From Tepidimonas sp. UBA997 (lineage in GTDB: Bacteria; Pseudomonadota; Gammaproteobacteria; Burkholderiales; Burkholderiaceae_C), in the NCBI GenBank assembly GCA_002291945.1, contig DBAZ01000005.1, positions 1 to 56,514 of the forward strand: 56,514 nt of DNA, read 5' to 3'. Of this stretch, positions 25,503-33,361 are shown piece after piece. Under the pieces are notes generated by a model. It was given only the letters and a program-made list of their open reading frames with translations, did not search any database and was not told the DNA's origin. How positions within the stretch are numbered: position 1 is the stretch's first letter; every line of letters starts with the position of its first letter. Made by a program: the position numbers and the translations under genes.

Positions 25503-26252
25503 TCAGAGGACCTTGGCTTCGTTTTTCAGTTTGTCAACCAGGGCGGCCACATCAGCCACCTTGATGCCAGCCTTGCGAGCGGCTGGTTCGGCCACCTTGA
25601 GCGTTTGCAGGCGCGGCGTCACATCGACCCCGAGGTCGGCGGGCTTGACGTTTTCCAGCGGCTTTTTCTTGGCCTTCATGATGTTGGGCAGCGTCACGTA
25701 GCGCGGCTCGTTGAGGCGCAGATCGGTCGTGACGATGGCGGGCAAACTGAGCGACAGGGTTTCCAGACCGCCGTCGATTTCGCGCGTGACGCTGGCTTTG
25801 CCATCAGCGACTTCGACCTTGGAGGCAAAGGTGGCCTGCGGCAGATCGGTGATGGCGGCGAGCATCTGGCCGGTCTGGTTGGCGTCGTCGTCGATGGCCT
25901 GTTTGCCCAGGATCACGAGGCCGGGTTGCTCTTTGGCCACCAGCGCGGCCAGCAGCTTGGCCACCGCCAGCGGTTGCAGTTCGGCGTCGGTCTCGACCAG
26001 GATGGCGCGATCGGCACCGATGGCCATGGCGGTGCGCAGGGTTTCCTGGCACTGGGCCACGCCGCAGGAAACGGCCACCACTTCGCTGGCTACGCCTTTT
26101 TCCTTCAGGCGAACCGCCTCCTCGACCGCGATCTCGTCAAACGGGTTCATGCTCATCTTGACGTTGGCAATGTCCACACCCGTGCCGTCCGCTTTCACGC
26201 GGACCGTCACGTTGTAGTCCACCACGCGTTTGACGGGGACCAGAATCTTCAT
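25503..26252 (-). CDS. etfB: Electron transfer flavoprotein subunit beta
   Basis: 249 residues, AMP-binding partner of EtfA. MKILVPVKRVVDYNVTVRVK opens the protein. MSMNPFDEIAVEEAVRLKE (about 36-54) and the ETF-beta signature VEVADGKASVTREIDGGLETL are clear, as is ILGKQAIDDDANQTGQM, the AMP loop. The start at 26252 has an AGGAG ribosome site nine bases upstream. It is the first gene of the etfB-etfA-acd-NMO operon, and the region upstream contains a TATAAT and two palindromes listed separately. Confidence 0.96.
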   Translation of the reverse strand: MKILVPVKRVVDYNVTVRVKADGTGVDIANVKMSMNPFDEIAVEEAVRLKEKGVASEVVAVSCGVAQCQETLRTAMAIGADRAILVETDAELQPLAVAKLLAALVAKEQPGLVILGKQAIDDDANQTGQMLAAITDLPQATFASKVEVADGKASVTREIDGGLETLSLSLPAIVTTDLRLNEPRYVTLPNIMKAKKKPLENVKPADLGVDVTPRLQTLKVAEPAARKAGIKVADVAALVDKLKNEAKVL

Positions 26253-26309
26253 GCCTTGCTCCTGTTGGGGGGTTATCGAATCTCGCTTGAATGGACGTTT
26301 CAATTGACG

Positions 26310-26325
26310 TTGACGTAAACGTCAA
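26310..26325. promoter_or_regulatory. Palindromic operator candidate upstream of etfB (ACGT-core)
   Basis: TTGACGT-AA-ACGTCAA is a perfect 7-bp inverted repeat with a 2-base centre, 58-73 bp upstream of the etfB start. An additional TTGACG sits directly beside it at 26304-26309. ACGT-rich palindromes of this kind are known for MerR-type LiuR regulators of branched-chain amino acid and fatty acid catabolism; that assignment is from memory and is inference. Confidence 0.55.
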
Positions 26326-26345
26326 GATTCTACGTTGAAAAAAAC

Positions 26346-26357
26346 GAACGACCGTTC
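26346..26357. promoter_or_regulatory. GAACG-N2-CGTTC operator candidate upstream of etfB
   Basis: GAACG-AC-CGTTC, a palindrome with 5-bp arms flanked by A/T tracts, lies 94-105 bp upstream of the etfB start and just downstream of the predicted transcription start. The shape is that of a TetR-family operator. FadP/FadR-like TetR regulators control beta-oxidation and ETF genes in betaproteobacteria, so this is a plausible repressor site. Confidence 0.55.
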
Positions 26358-26368
26358 TTTTTTTTGCG

Positions 26369-26397
26369 ATTATAGAGGGGCTGCACACCCCCTGCAA
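26369..26397 (-). promoter_or_regulatory. Candidate sigma70 promoter of the etfBA operon
   Basis: On the minus strand TTGCAG (26397-26392), a 17-bp spacer, then a perfect TATAAT (26374-26369). Transcription would start near 26362, placing both palindromes within the first 55 transcribed bases, a layout suited to repression. The -35 match is weak (3 of 6). Confidence 0.5.
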
Positions 26398-26470
26398 GCC
26401 ACACCCTGCAAGCCAGTTCCACCACCACTTACACCACCACAGTGCAGGCCTGCCCCGGCTCAGGCAACGA

Positions 26471-27256
26471 TCAGGTTGGCCAGACCGGAGTGCGCTTGTC
26501 GATGAACGCCTGCACGCCTTCCTGGGCCACCTCATGGGCCATGTTGCAGGCCATGCTTTGCCCGGCCAGTTGATAAGCGGCTTCGATCCCCGTTTCGCGG
26601 TGCTGGTAAAAAACCGTTTTGCCCATGGCAATGGCAAGCCGTGGCTTGGCCAAGATGGCCTGCACCAAGGCATCGACAGCGCAGTCCAGTTGCTCGGCAC
26701 GGGCAACCCGGTTCACCAGCCCGCGGGCTTGGGCCTCGTGCGCCGATATGAACTCGCCCGTCAGCAGCATTTCCATCGCCACTTTGGCGGGCACATTGCG
26801 CACCAGCGGCACGCTGGGGGTGGCACAGAACAGGCCAACGTCGATCCCGTTGACACCAAAGCGGGCATCGGCTGCCGCCACCGCCAAGTCACACTGCGCC
26901 ACCAGTTGGCAACCGGCCGCCGTGGCCAGCCCCTGGACCTTGGCTATCACCGGCACCGGCAGGCGCTGGATCTGCATCATCATGCGCGAGCATTGGGCAA
27001 ACAGTTGCTGGTAGTAGGCCTGCGTCGGGTTGGCCTTCATTTCCTTGAGGTTGTGGCCAGCGCAGAACGCCTTGCCTGCGCCAGCCAGTATCAGCACGCG
27101 GGCATGCTCATCACGGGCTACCGCGTCCAGCGCCGCCGACAGGGCCGTCAGCATGGCCTCGCTCAAGGCGTTGAAAGTCTTGGGCGTGTTCAGCGTGAAG
27201 GTGTAAACGCCGCGTTGGTCGCGGTGCCGCAGGAGGATGGGTTCGGCATCAGACAT
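26471..27256 (-). CDS. Enoyl-CoA hydratase/isomerase family protein, ECHDC3-like, catalytic Glu absent
   Basis: 261 residues with the crotonase fold. The oxyanion-hole region is FCAGHNLKEM (about 64-73), and ATAAGCQLVAQCDLAVA (111-127) is the second conserved loop. In true enoyl-CoA hydratases that loop carries a glutamate (GGCE); here it is Gln117, and the second catalytic glutamate region reads NGIDVGLFCATPSVPL, also without a Glu at the expected place. This pattern, with YYQQLFAQCSRMM, resembles the ECHDC3 group. It is therefore a crotonase-fold CoA protein whose hydratase activity is doubtful. It lies 15 bp downstream of the HDAC-like gene and is probably co-transcribed with it. Confidence 0.88.
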   Translation of the reverse strand: MSDAEPILLRHRDQRGVYTFTLNTPKTFNALSEAMLTALSAALDAVARDEHARVLILAGAGKAFCAGHNLKEMKANPTQAYYQQLFAQCSRMMMQIQRLPVPVIAKVQGLATAAGCQLVAQCDLAVAAADARFGVNGIDVGLFCATPSVPLVRNVPAKVAMEMLLTGEFISAHEAQARGLVNRVARAEQLDCAVDALVQAILAKPRLAIAMGKTVFYQHRETGIEAAYQLAGQSMACNMAHEVAQEGVQAFIDKRTPVWPT

Positions 27257-27271
27257 ACGACTTGTTGCCCA

Positions 27272-28222
27272 TCAGACGTCGGCCAGCACGCGGATGTGCG
27301 CCTCCACGCTGCGTGCCAACGCGCTCAGGTTGTAGCCGCCTTCCAGAATGCTGACGATGCGGCCCTGGGCATGGCGCTGGGCGACCTGTTTGAGCTGCCG
27401 GGTGATCCAGGTGTAGTCCTGCTCGACCAAGCCCATTTGCGCCATGTCGTCTTCGCGGTGGGCGTCGAAGCCAGCGCTGATGAAGATCATCTCTGGCCGA
27501 TGGGCATCGAGCCGGGGCAGCCAGGCCGTCTCGATCAGTTCGCGGATGTCCATGCCACGGGTGTAGGCGGGCACCGGCAGGTTGACCAGGTTCGGGGCAT
27601 CGGCGTGCGGCCATTCCGGGTAGTAGGGGTGCTGGTAGAAGCTGCACATGAGGATGCGGTCGTCACCGGCCACGATGTCCTCGGTGCCGTTGCCGTGGTG
27701 TACATCGAAGTCGATGATGGCCACGCGCTGCAGGCCGTGCCGCTCGAGGGCGTATTTGGCTGCCAGCGCCACGTTGTTGAACAGGCAGAAGCCCATCGCC
27801 TTGTCGCGGCAGGCATGATGGCCCGGGGGGCGAACGGCGCAGAAGGCGTTTTCCATTTCACCGGCCAGCACCGCGTCGGTGGCGTCGATGGCCGCGCCTG
27901 CCGACAGCAGGGCCGCCTCCCAGCTATGGACGTTGATGGAGGTATCGGGGTCGAGTTGGGCACGGCTGGGGCCACCTGCCAGCACTTCCTCGCGCAACTC
28001 GGACGTGAGTCCGCGGATGGAAGCGATGTACATCCGGTCGTGGGCCAGCTCCAGATCCGACATCGAGACCGGTGAGGCGTCGCGTCGATCCAGCGCGTCG
28101 ATCAGGCCAGTGATGAGCAGCCGGTCCTCGATCGCGCCCAGGCGTTCCGGACATTCCGGATGGCCTGCGCCCATTTCGTGTTTCAAACAAGTTCGGTGGG
28201 TGAAATAGCCTGTCGAATTCAT
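27272..28222 (-). CDS. Histone deacetylase-superfamily hydrolase
   Basis: 316 residues of the arginase/deacetylase fold. Bacterial members deacetylate small amines or proteins (acetylpolyamine, acetoin-utilisation AcuC-like). The opening GYFTHRTCLKHEMGAGHPECPERL, the general-base segment RPPGHHACRDKAMGFCLFNN (about 133-152), the zinc ligands in IIDFDVHHGNGTEDI, and FISAGFDAHREDDMAQM near residue 250 are all present, so an active zinc enzyme is expected. It is divergent from moxR with only 28 bp between starts. The downstream crotonase suggests a role in acyl or acetyl-CoA linked metabolism; the substrate is unknown. Confidence 0.9.
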   Translation of the reverse strand: MNSTGYFTHRTCLKHEMGAGHPECPERLGAIEDRLLITGLIDALDRRDASPVSMSDLELAHDRMYIASIRGLTSELREEVLAGGPSRAQLDPDTSINVHSWEAALLSAGAAIDATDAVLAGEMENAFCAVRPPGHHACRDKAMGFCLFNNVALAAKYALERHGLQRVAIIDFDVHHGNGTEDIVAGDDRILMCSFYQHPYYPEWPHADAPNLVNLPVPAYTRGMDIRELIETAWLPRLDAHRPEMIFISAGFDAHREDDMAQMGLVEQDYTWITRQLKQVAQRHAQGRIVSILEGGYNLSALARSVEAHIRVLADV

Positions 28223-28250
28223 GGCAACCTTTTTCCGGTATCGTCACGGC

Positions 28251-29174
28251 ATGGACGCGCCGCAACTCATCATCTCCTCAATGCTTCGCCAGCTTAACAC
28301 GATCATCGTGGGCAAGGAAGGCCAGATTCGCGACGCCGTCACCTGCCTGCTGGCCGGTGGCCACCTGCTGATCGAGGACGTGCCGGGTGTGGGCAAGACC
28401 ACGCTGGCCCAGGCGCTGGCGCACACCTTCGGGCTGGCCTTTTCCCGCGTCCAGTTCACCTCCGACCTGATGCCGAGCGACCTGACCGGCGTCTCGGTGT
28501 ACGAGCGCGACAAGCAGGCCTTCGTGTTCCACCCCGGCCCGCTGTTTGCCCAGGTGCTGCTGGCCGACGAAATCAACCGCGCCAGCCCGAAAACCCAGAG
28601 CGCCCTGCTCGAAGCGATGGAGGAAAAACAGGTTTCGGTGGAAGGCGCGACCCGGCCTTTGCCGCAGCCTTTTTTCGTCATTGCGACGCAGAATCCGCAC
28701 GACCAGCTCGGCACCCATGCCTTGCCCGAATCGCAGCTCGACCGTTTTCTGATGCGGCTGAGCTTGGGCTACCCCAGTCGGCAAGCGGAACGCGAACTGC
28801 TGCGCGGCCAGGACCGCCGCACGATGCTTGACCCATTGCCGAAGCTACTCAATGCCGAACAGTTGGCCCTGCTGCAAGCGGCGGTGCATGACGTGCGGGC
28901 AGCCGATGCGGTCGTCGCTTACCTGCTGGACTTGCTGCAAGCCACGCGCAACGGGCAATGGTTCGTGCAGGGTCTGAGCCCTCGGGCCGGGTTGGCCATC
29001 TTGCGAGCCGCTAAGGCGCGGGCGCTGATGGAAGGCCGACGCTATGTGGCGCCGGATGACGTTGCTCACATCCTGCCGCAAACGGCGGCGCACCGGCTGG
29101 TGGCGGTGGGTTCGGCGGGCCGGGGCTCGCGCGAGCAGGTGCAGGCCATGCTCAACGCCACCCCCCTGCCCTGA
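28251..29174 (+). CDS. MoxR family AAA+ ATPase
   Basis: 307 residues. MoxR ATPases act as chaperones that activate partner proteins, often through VWA or DUF58 proteins. Walker A is GVGKTTLAQAL (about 42-52). Walker B LLADEINRASPKTQSALLEAMEE lies near 100-122, with the sensor FVIATQNPHDQLGTHALPESQLDRF following. The start at 28251 (MDAPQLIISSMLRQL) is preferred over an in-frame ATG at 28221 that overlaps the divergent HDAC-like start codon. It heads the MoxR-DUF58-TgpA trio, a common arrangement. Confidence 0.92.
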   Translation: MDAPQLIISSMLRQLNTIIVGKEGQIRDAVTCLLAGGHLLIEDVPGVGKTTLAQALAHTFGLAFSRVQFTSDLMPSDLTGVSVYERDKQAFVFHPGPLFAQVLLADEINRASPKTQSALLEAMEEKQVSVEGATRPLPQPFFVIATQNPHDQLGTHALPESQLDRFLMRLSLGYPSRQAERELLRGQDRRTMLDPLPKLLNAEQLALLQAAVHDVRAADAVVAYLLDLLQATRNGQWFVQGLSPRAGLAILRAAKARALMEGRRYVAPDDVAHILPQTAAHRLVAVGSAGRGSREQVQAMLNATPLP

Positions 29175-29190
29175 TACAAGGACTGTGCGC

Positions 29191-30177
29191 ATGATCGTTG
29201 CCAGGGCATGGAATCGACTGTGGCGTCAGTGGTGGCTCAAACGCCTGCCCGCTGCACACCAGTCCACCCTGACCCATCGCAACGTGTATATCCTGCCCAC
29301 CCGGGCCGGATGGATGCTCGCCATCACCCTGCTGCTGTTACTGGTGGGCAGCATCAATTACCAACTCAACCTGGGCTACCTGCTGACCTTCCTGATCGCT
29401 GGCTGCGCCCTCATCGGGTTGCACGTCGCACACGGCAATGTGTGCGGTCTGCAGGTGAGCGCCCAGGCGGATGAAGCGGTGTTTGCGGGCCAGCCGGTAC
29501 GGGTATCGATTCGCCTGCAAAACCCCAGCCGCAAGCACCGGTACGCCATCGGCCTGAACTGGTGGAGCGAACAGGCCCAGCATGGGGATCCGACATGGGC
29601 AGACGTCCCCGCCACCGCTGCGCAAGGGGTGGATCTGAGCTGGCCGACCACTCAGCGAGGCCGATGGCCGGTACCGCCCGTCGCCGTAGAAACCCGGTTT
29701 CCGCTGGGCACCTTCCGCGTCTGGCACTGGTGGAAGCCTGCGGCCACCTACTGGGTTTACCCCGCGCCGGAAACCTCAGCCCCCGCTTTACCACACTTAC
29801 CCCATCCGGACGACGGACCCGCACTCGGCGCTCAAACGGGGGCCCGCAGCGACGAGGTGGACGGTCTGCGCCCCTACCGCCGCGGCGATCCGCTCAAGTG
29901 GATTGCCTGGAAAAAGGCCGCGCGGCTCGGGGATGACAATCCCGCCCAGTGGGCCAGCCGCGACTTCAGCCGTCCGCCGAGCGCCGAGCTCTGGCTGGAC
30001 GCCACCTCGTGCGGACTCAGCGATCTGGAAGGTCAACGGTCTCGCCTGTGTGCCTGGGTCTTGCAGGCCGAGGAGCGTGGACTCCACTACGGGCTCAGGC
30101 TCCATGATGTCGAAATCGCACCGAACCAGGGCCCCGCCCACCGGCAACGCTGCCTGGAGGCCCTGGCATGTCATTGA
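29191..30177 (+). CDS. DUF58 domain-containing membrane-anchored protein
   Basis: 328 residues. Two hydrophobic helices near residues 31-73 (AGWMLAITLLLLLVGSINYQ and LGYLLTFLIAGCALIGLHVA) anchor the protein. The soluble portion ends in the DUF58 signature GARSDEVDGLRPYRRGDPLKWIAWKKAAR (about 217-246, split here by eye). DUF58 proteins are regular partners of MoxR ATPases and transglutaminase-like membrane proteins; the trio's biochemical role is unsettled. It starts 16 bp after moxR and overlaps the TgpA gene by 10 bp. Confidence 0.9.
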   Translation: MIVARAWNRLWRQWWLKRLPAAHQSTLTHRNVYILPTRAGWMLAITLLLLLVGSINYQLNLGYLLTFLIAGCALIGLHVAHGNVCGLQVSAQADEAVFAGQPVRVSIRLQNPSRKHRYAIGLNWWSEQAQHGDPTWADVPATAAQGVDLSWPTTQRGRWPVPPVAVETRFPLGTFRVWHWWKPAATYWVYPAPETSAPALPHLPHPDDGPALGAQTGARSDEVDGLRPYRRGDPLKWIAWKKAARLGDDNPAQWASRDFSRPPSAELWLDATSCGLSDLEGQRSRLCAWVLQAEERGLHYGLRLHDVEIAPNQGPAHRQRCLEALACH

Positions 30178-32210
30178 GCTGGCCGTCTGACGGGTTGGCT
30201 GCGGCAGCCAGCCTGCCCCGCGAATCTCGCGACACGCTGTTCGTGCTGAGCGTGATCGGCTGGATCGTCTTGCTGCAAACCCCGCTCATTCCCATCTGGT
30301 GCACCGGCCTAGCGGTGACCGTCCTGCTCTGGCGCGGCTGGCTGGCCATGCGCCACCAAACCCTGCCTGGCTGGCCGATCCGGCTGGCGTTGTTGTTGCT
30401 CGCCCTGGGCGGCACGTTTTTCAGCCATCAAACCGTGATCGGTCACGCGGCGGGCGTCACCTTGATCGTGGTGCTGCTGGCCCTGAAAACCCTGGAACTG
30501 CGCACCCGTCGCGACGCGTTCGTCGTTTTTTTCCTGGGTTTCTTCACCCTGCTGACCCATTTTTTCCACTCACAGTCGCTGCTCACCGCCATGGGCATCC
30601 TGATCGCGCTGCTGGGACTGCTGACCGGGCTGGTGCTGGCTCACATGCCCGTCGGGCACCCCCCCATCGCCCACGCGGCCCGCCGGGCGGCAGGCATGGC
30701 CTTGCTGGGGGCCCCCATCATGCTGGTACTGTTCATGCTGTTTCCCCGTTTTGCGCCGCTGTGGGGCATTCCGACCGACAGTTCCCTGGGCCGCAGCGGC
30801 CTGTCCGGCCACATGCAGGTTGGCCAGATCGCACGTCTTGCGCTAGACGAGAGCATCGCCTTTCGGGTCGAATTCGCCGGCGGCCAGCGTCCCCCTCAGA
30901 ACCAGCTTTACTTCCGCGGCCCGGTGTTGAGCGCCTTTGATGGCGTCACCTGGCGCCCCCGCTTCAACCCGGATGCGTCGGTTGCGCTACCCGTACTGAA
31001 CACCCAGTTGCCCACCGACGTGACTGGCCCAGGCGTCACCTACCGCTTGACCATGGAGCCCAGCAACCGCCCTTGGTTGATGACTCTGGAAGCCACGCCA
31101 CAACTCGGGTCTGTACTGGGGCAGCAACCGCTGGCCACGCCCGATCTGCAGTGGCTACTGCGACGGCCGATCACCGACGTGATCCGGTTCGATGCCGTGG
31201 CCTACCCCGATTTTCGGCACGGCCCTGCGGCGCGAATCCTCGATTTGCAATTCTATCGGGCATTGCCCCCAGGGTTCAATCCGCGCACCTTGCAGTGGGC
31301 GCTGGAACTGCAACGACAGCATGGGTTCCCGGAGTCACCCCGTATCTTGATCGACCATGTGCTTCGTGAACTTCAGACAGGCGGCTACACCTACACCCTC
31401 GAACCGGGGATTTTCGGGCACCACTCCGCCGACGAATTCTGGTTTGACCGCAAGCAAGGCTTTTGTGAACACATCGCCAGCAGCTTTGTGATCCTGATGC
31501 GCGCCCTGGACGTTCCCGCCCGCGTGGTTACGGGGTATCACGGGGGCGAACGCAACCCGGTCGATGGCGTCTGGACGGTGCGCCAGAGCGATGCCCATGC
31601 CTGGGCTGAAGTCTGGCTCTCGGACCAGGGCTGGACGCGCATCGACCCCACCGCGTATGTGGCACCCTCGCGCACGACGGATCTATCGCGACTGACCGCC
31701 CCCCCAGGCGTCCTGGCCGGTACCCTGATGCAGATCAACCCTTCCGTGCTGCTGCGTGCACGGGCCTTGTGGGAAGCCACCAACAACCGCTGGAACCAGT
31801 GGGTACTGAATTACACCCAGAGCCGCCAGCTCGACTTGCTGCGTCGTCTGGGTGTGCAATCCCCAAGTTGGACGGACCTGCTATACGCATTAGCTGGGGT
31901 GCTGGTGGTGGCCAGTCTGGCAGGCGCTTTGTGGGCGGGCTGGAGCCGCACCACTCACGACCCCTGGCTGCGGCTGCTGGAAGCAGCGCGTCAACGGTTG
32001 CGACGCACCGGACTGCCCATTGCCACCCATGCCACACCGAGGCAGATGGCCGACGTCATTCGCGGATCGCACCTGGCCGAAGAAGAACGAAGCCGCTGGG
32101 CACAATGGCTGATGGCACTCGAAACTCAACGCTACGATCCACAAGGTACAGTGCTGCTGTCTGGCTTGAAAAAGCAATTCCGTTCGTTGAACACCCCACG
32201 CCGTCACTGA
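30168..32210 (+). CDS. TgpA-type transmembrane transglutaminase-like protein (DUF3488 + transglutaminase)
   Basis: 680 residues. The N-terminal third has about six membrane helices (22-60, 70-90, 95-110, 115-160, 172-193), followed by a large periplasmic region with the transglutaminase/protease core. The Cys-His-Asp triad is visible as C433 (GFCEHIASSF), H477 (SDAHAWAEVW) and D493 (RIDPTA). A last helix near 560-580 returns to the membrane before a cytoplasmic DUF4129-like tail. Pseudomonas TgpA is the characterised relative and is essential there. The periplasmic substrate is unknown. Coupled to DUF58 upstream; the lytic transglycosylase gene follows. Confidence 0.9.
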   Translation: MSLSWPSDGLAAAASLPRESRDTLFVLSVIGWIVLLQTPLIPIWCTGLAVTVLLWRGWLAMRHQTLPGWPIRLALLLLALGGTFFSHQTVIGHAAGVTLIVVLLALKTLELRTRRDAFVVFFLGFFTLLTHFFHSQSLLTAMGILIALLGLLTGLVLAHMPVGHPPIAHAARRAAGMALLGAPIMLVLFMLFPRFAPLWGIPTDSSLGRSGLSGHMQVGQIARLALDESIAFRVEFAGGQRPPQNQLYFRGPVLSAFDGVTWRPRFNPDASVALPVLNTQLPTDVTGPGVTYRLTMEPSNRPWLMTLEATPQLGSVLGQQPLATPDLQWLLRRPITDVIRFDAVAYPDFRHGPAARILDLQFYRALPPGFNPRTLQWALELQRQHGFPESPRILIDHVLRELQTGGYTYTLEPGIFGHHSADEFWFDRKQGFCEHIASSFVILMRALDVPARVVTGYHGGERNPVDGVWTVRQSDAHAWAEVWLSDQGWTRIDPTAYVAPSRTTDLSRLTAPPGVLAGTLMQINPSVLLRARALWEATNNRWNQWVLNYTQSRQLDLLRRLGVQSPSWTDLLYALAGVLVVASLAGALWAGWSRTTHDPWLRLLEAARQRLRRTGLPIATHATPRQMADVIRGSHLAEEERSRWAQWLMALETQRYDPQGTVLLSGLKKQFRSLNTPRRH

Positions 32211-32290
32211 TGTCTGAGCCCTTCGCCCATCTGATTCCTGCTTGCCGTTCGATTGATGTCGCCCCGCTTCTTGCAGTCATCGGCAGACCC

Positions 32291-33361
32291 ATGACGCGCT
32301 GGCTGATGGGCGCGTTACTGGCTGCGTGCATGATCACCCCCGGCTGGGCGCAAGGCACGCCTTCCAAAGTCCGGGCGACGGAATCGACCGGCGCATTTGC
32401 CCAGCACGCACCCGCCCTTGCATTCGCCCGAGCCCTCGACGAGCGAGAAGGCTGGAGCGACGAATGGGCGCAGCGCTGGATGCGAACCGCCGAATTCAAC
32501 CCGCAGGTGGTCCGGCTGATGACGCCCGCTCCCAGCGGTTCGCCGCGCAACTGGGCCGTTTACCGCGGGCGCTTCATCGAGCCACGACGCATTCAGGCGG
32601 GCTTGCAGTTCTGGCGCGACAACGAAGCCTGGCTGCAGCGAGCCGAAACCGCATTCGGCGTGCCTGCGTGGCTGATCGTCGGCATCATCGGCGTTGAAAC
32701 CTTGTATGGTCAGCACATGGGGTCGTTCCGCGTGCTGGATGCCTTGAGCACCCTGGCCTTTCACTTCCCCCCCGAACACCCGCGTGCCCAAGCTCGTTCG
32801 GACTTCTTCACCGGCGAGCTCGAAGCACTGCTACGCAAAAGCCGCGAAGCGGGTGTCCCCCCCACCCAGTGGCGCGGCAGCTTTGCGGGCGCCATCGGAC
32901 TGCCACAGTTCATGCCCAGCAACTGGTCACTTTACGGGGTGGATTTCGACGGCGATGGCCGGGTGGACCTGAGCCGCAGCGCTGCCGACTCGATCGGCTC
33001 GGTGGCCCGCTACATGCAGGCGTTTGGCTGGCAAACCGGCATGCCCACCCACTTCCCAATCCAGATGCAGGCAACCCATGATGCCCTGCAAACCCTGCTT
33101 GCCCCCAGCATCCTGCCCACTTTCACGCCAGAGGCCATGAACACCCTGGGAGCCCGGCTGAATGCACAGGGGTTGACGCATCCGGGGCTTCTGGCTCTGG
33201 TTGAGCTGCCCAACGGCGACCCCGCCCGTGGCGGCCAGCCCACGGAGTTCGTGGCAGGCACGACCAATTTTTATGCGATCACCCGATACAATCAAAGCAG
33301 TTTTTATGCGCTGGCCGTGATTGAATTGGGCCAAGCAGTGGAGGCTGTATGGAAACGGTGA
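32291..33361 (+). CDS. mltB: Lytic murein transglycosylase B (MltB/SLT type)
   Basis: 356 residues. It cuts peptidoglycan between MurNAc and GlcNAc, forming 1,6-anhydroMurNAc. The catalytic glutamate is E136 in GIIGVETLYGQHMGSFRVLDAL. GAIGLPQFMPSNW and VDFDGDGRVDL (an EF-hand-like calcium loop seen in MltB) are present. The N-terminus MTRWLMGALLAACMITPGWAQ can be read as a signal peptide; LAAC at 10-13 fits a lipobox, so it may be a lipoprotein. An in-frame ATG at 32210 overlaps the TgpA stop as TGATG and would add 27 residues before the signal; either start is possible. It overlaps the next gene by 13 bp. Confidence 0.9.
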   Translation: MTRWLMGALLAACMITPGWAQGTPSKVRATESTGAFAQHAPALAFARALDEREGWSDEWAQRWMRTAEFNPQVVRLMTPAPSGSPRNWAVYRGRFIEPRRIQAGLQFWRDNEAWLQRAETAFGVPAWLIVGIIGVETLYGQHMGSFRVLDALSTLAFHFPPEHPRAQARSDFFTGELEALLRKSREAGVPPTQWRGSFAGAIGLPQFMPSNWSLYGVDFDGDGRVDLSRSAADSIGSVARYMQAFGWQTGMPTHFPIQMQATHDALQTLLAPSILPTFTPEAMNTLGARLNAQGLTHPGLLALVELPNGDPARGGQPTEFVAGTTNFYAITRYNQSSFYALAVIELGQAVEAVWKR

